Below are positions 5,694 through 7,223 of a stretch of DNA of 7,223 nucleotides, one piece after another. Both the position numbers and the translations under genes were made by a program. Numbering within the stretch: the first letter of the stretch is position 1; every line of letters begins with the position of its first letter. The stretch is from Thioalkalivibrio sp. (lineage in GTDB: Bacteria; Pseudomonadota; Gammaproteobacteria; Ectothiorhodospirales; Ectothiorhodospiraceae): contig PULL01000009.1 in the NCBI GenBank assembly GCA_003550945.1, forward strand, positions 1 through 7,223, read 5' to 3'. The notes below the pieces were generated by a model. It was not told where the DNA came from and did not search any database. It saw only the letters and a program-made list of their open reading frames with translations.

Positions 5694-6692
5694 ATGGAAA
5701 CGCCACCGCGCATCGTGGTTCTGGGAGCGGGCTCCTGGGGCACCGCGCTGGCCATGCAGGCCGCGCGCCTGCATCCGGACGTGCGGTTGTGGGCGCGTGC
5801 ACCGGAGCAGGCGGCGCTGCTGGAGACGCGCCGGGAGAACGCCCGCTATCTGCCCGGCGTGCATTTTCCCGACAACCTGAGGGTGGTGTCGGACCGCGAG
5901 CAGGCGCTGCAGGGCCGCGACCTGATCCTGGTCGCGGTGCCAACCAGCGGCTTTCGCGAGACCCTGCGCTGGGTGGCGGCGCATATCGTTCCCGGGCAAC
6001 GGGTCGCCTGGGCCACCAAGGGGCTGGAGAAGAGCACCGGCGCTTGGCTGCACGAGGTGCTGGCGGAGGAGTTGCCCGAGCAGTCGCCGGCGCTGCTGTC
6101 CGGCCCGTCCTTTGCCGGCGAGGTGGCCCGCGACCAGCCGACGGCGCTCACCGCCGCGGCAGTCGACCCCGAGGCCGGGAATCTGGTTGCGCGTGCGTTC
6201 CACGGACGCGCGATGCGCGTGTATCGCAATGAGGATGTGCTCGGGGTCGAGCTCGGTGGGGCGTTCAAGAACGTGCTCGCGATCGCTGCCGGGGTGTCGG
6301 ATGGCGCGGGCTTCGGTGCGAATGCCCGGGCCGCGCTGATCACCCGCGGGCTGGCCGAGTTGCAGCGTTTGGGCGCGGCGGTGGGCGCGCGTCCGCATAC
6401 GCTCACCGGCCTCTCGGGTCTCGGCGACCTGGTGCTCACGTGCACCGACGATCAGTCGCGCAACCGCCGGCTGGGGCTGTTCCTCGGGCAGGGTTTCGAT
6501 CTGGACACCGCGCTGCGCCGCATCGGGCAGGCGGTGGAGGGCGCGGAGACGGCCCGAGTCGCGGTCGCGAAGGCAGGCGAAGCGGGAGTCGAGATGCCGA
6601 TCTGCGCGGAGGTCCACGCAGTGCTGTACGAAGACCGGCCGGTCCGCGAAGCGGTCCGCCGTCTGCTCGAACGCGACCCGGTCGCCGAGTAG
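5694..6692 (+). CDS. gpsA: Glycerol-3-phosphate dehydrogenase [NAD(P)+] (GpsA)
   Basis: GpsA reduces dihydroxyacetone phosphate to sn-glycerol 3-phosphate, the backbone for phospholipid synthesis. The 332-residue length is close to E. coli (339). The N-terminal Rossmann motif is VLGAGSWGTALA (9-20). Other family signatures are AVPTSGFR (81-88), ATKGLE with Lys109, LSGPSFAGEVA (135-145), ELGGAFKNVLAIAAG with catalytic Lys192, NARAALITRGL (210-220) and GLSGLGDLVLTCT (239-251). The start ATG (5694-5696) has only a short AGG just upstream; a more distant ribosome binding site is not evident, so it may be served by coupling to secB 44 bases before. In E. coli cysE follows gpsA; here trmL follows in convergent orientation. 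Confidence 0.97.
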   Translation: METPPRIVVLGAGSWGTALAMQAARLHPDVRLWARAPEQAALLETRRENARYLPGVHFPDNLRVVSDREQALQGRDLILVAVPTSGFRETLRWVAAHIVPGQRVAWATKGLEKSTGAWLHEVLAEELPEQSPALLSGPSFAGEVARDQPTALTAAAVDPEAGNLVARAFHGRAMRVYRNEDVLGVELGGAFKNVLAIAAGVSDGAGFGANARAALITRGLAELQRLGAAVGARPHTLTGLSGLGDLVLTCTDDQSRNRRLGLFLGQGFDLDTALRRIGQAVEGAETARVAVAKAGEAGVEMPICAEVHAVLYEDRPVREAVRRLLERDPVAE

Positions 6693-6737
6693 CGCGGCCT
6701 GGGGCTGCAACCCGGATACCTTCAGCGATGCGGCGTT

Positions 6738-7202
6738 TCAGCCGCTGCCCCGATAAGCCAGCTGCCGCCACGCCTCGTAGATCACCACCGCCGCGGCGTT
6801 GGAGAGGTTCAGGCTGCGGCTGCCGGGGAGCATCGGGATGCGCAGGCGCTGCTCGGGCGGAAGGCGGTCCAGCACCGCCTGTGGAAGTCCGCGGGTTTCC
6901 GGCCCGAACAGGAAGCCGTCGTCCGGCAGGAAGGCGGGGTCGCTGTGGGGGCGGGTCGCTCGGGTCGTCAGCGCGAACAGCCGGTGGAAGGGCGCCGATT
7001 CCAGGCAGGCGTCGAGGCTGGCATACTCCTGGATTTCGGCGAACTCGCGGTAGTCGAGCCCTGCCCGGCGCAGCCTGCGCTCGTCGAGCGCGAAACCCAG
7101 CGGGTGGATCAGGTGCAGCCGGGCGCCGGTGTTCGCGGCAAGACGGATGATGTTGCCGGTGTTCGGCGGTATCTCCGGTTCATAGAGGACGATATGCAAC
7201 AT
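6738..7202 (-). CDS. trmL: tRNA (cytidine(34)-2'-O)-methyltransferase TrmL
   Basis: This SPOUT-class methyltransferase modifies the wobble base of tRNA-Leu isoacceptors using S-adenosylmethionine. The 154-residue protein is a stand-alone catalytic domain like E. coli TrmL/YibK (157). Motif 1 is PEIPPNTGNIIRLAANTGA (9-27). RRAGLDY (45-51) is typical of the subfamily. Motif 2 is FGPETRGLP (99-107), and motif 3 is IPMLPGSRSLNLSNAAAV (122-139), which forms the trefoil knot that binds the cofactor. ATG at 7202-7200 has AGCGGGA upstream. The gene is convergent with gpsA across 45 bases with no obvious terminator hairpin. In E. coli the same gene is convergent with the cysE-gpsA-secB group. Confidence 0.96.
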   Translation of the reverse strand: MLHIVLYEPEIPPNTGNIIRLAANTGARLHLIHPLGFALDERRLRRAGLDYREFAEIQEYASLDACLESAPFHRLFALTTRATRPHSDPAFLPDDGFLFGPETRGLPQAVLDRLPPEQRLRIPMLPGSRSLNLSNAAAVVIYEAWRQLAYRGSG

Positions 7203-7223
7203 GGCTGAGCATCCCGCTGACCC

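Noticed and set aside
5472..6710. Minus-strand open frame (412 codons) antisense to gpsA and the secB end
   Set aside because: GpsA is unambiguous on the + strand; the antisense translation is Arg/Ala/Gln-rich without domain features.
6693..6737. Terminator between convergent gpsA and trmL
   Set aside because: No stem-loop with a T tract is visible in the 45 bases.
1..7223. CRISPR array, insertion sequence, phage or toxin-antitoxin genes
   Set aside because: No regularly spaced repeats, terminal inverted repeats, transposase or integrase motifs, or small toxin-like gene pairs were seen; the region is core chromosomal in character.

Overview
The window is GC-rich and gene-dense, with compact operons and the conserved gammaproteobacterial neighbourhood trmL / gpsA-secB-grxC-rhodanese / envC. 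Gene content and order suggest a high-GC gammaproteobacterium. A two-cysteine persulfide-type ArsR regulator beside a rhodanese makes a sulfur oxidiser of the Ectothiorhodospiraceae type (Thioalkalivibrio-like) plausible. That placement is inference; no rRNA or marker phylogeny is available here.

Layout: (1) Bases 3-176 are the 3' end of an unidentified + strand gene. (2) A convergent intergenic region (177-358) holds a perfect 10-bp G/C-rich hairpin. (3) A minus-strand group runs from about 3487 down to 359: envC (murein hydrolase activator), ctpA (S41 C-terminal processing protease) and a DJ-1/YajL-family gene whose GTG start overlaps the ctpA stop. (4) A relatively AT-rich divergent regulatory region lies between envC and the next gene. 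(5) A plus-strand group spans about 3584-6692: ArsR-family regulator, membrane-anchored rhodanese (YibN-like), glutaredoxin (grxC), zinc-finger thioredoxin 2 (trxC), secB and gpsA. Spacing is tight, with one ATGA overlap. (6) trmL is convergent with gpsA at the right edge.

From memory, the E. coli order is trmL><cysE-gpsA-secB-grxC-yibN<>gpmM-envC-yibQ. The window keeps that skeleton and its orientations, with three differences: gpmM is missing from the divergent slot and an ArsR regulator sits there instead, cysE is absent, and a thioredoxin 2 gene is inserted between grxC and secB.

The most interesting element is the ArsR regulator. It carries two cysteines 66 residues apart at the positions of the persulfide-sensing pair in SqrR/BigR (C41/C107 and C42/C108). 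Its likely co-transcription with a rhodanese, a dithiol glutaredoxin and a zinc-finger thioredoxin suggests a small sulfane-sulfur/thiol homeostasis module placed upstream of the housekeeping genes secB and gpsA. All other genes are ordinary members of well-known families.
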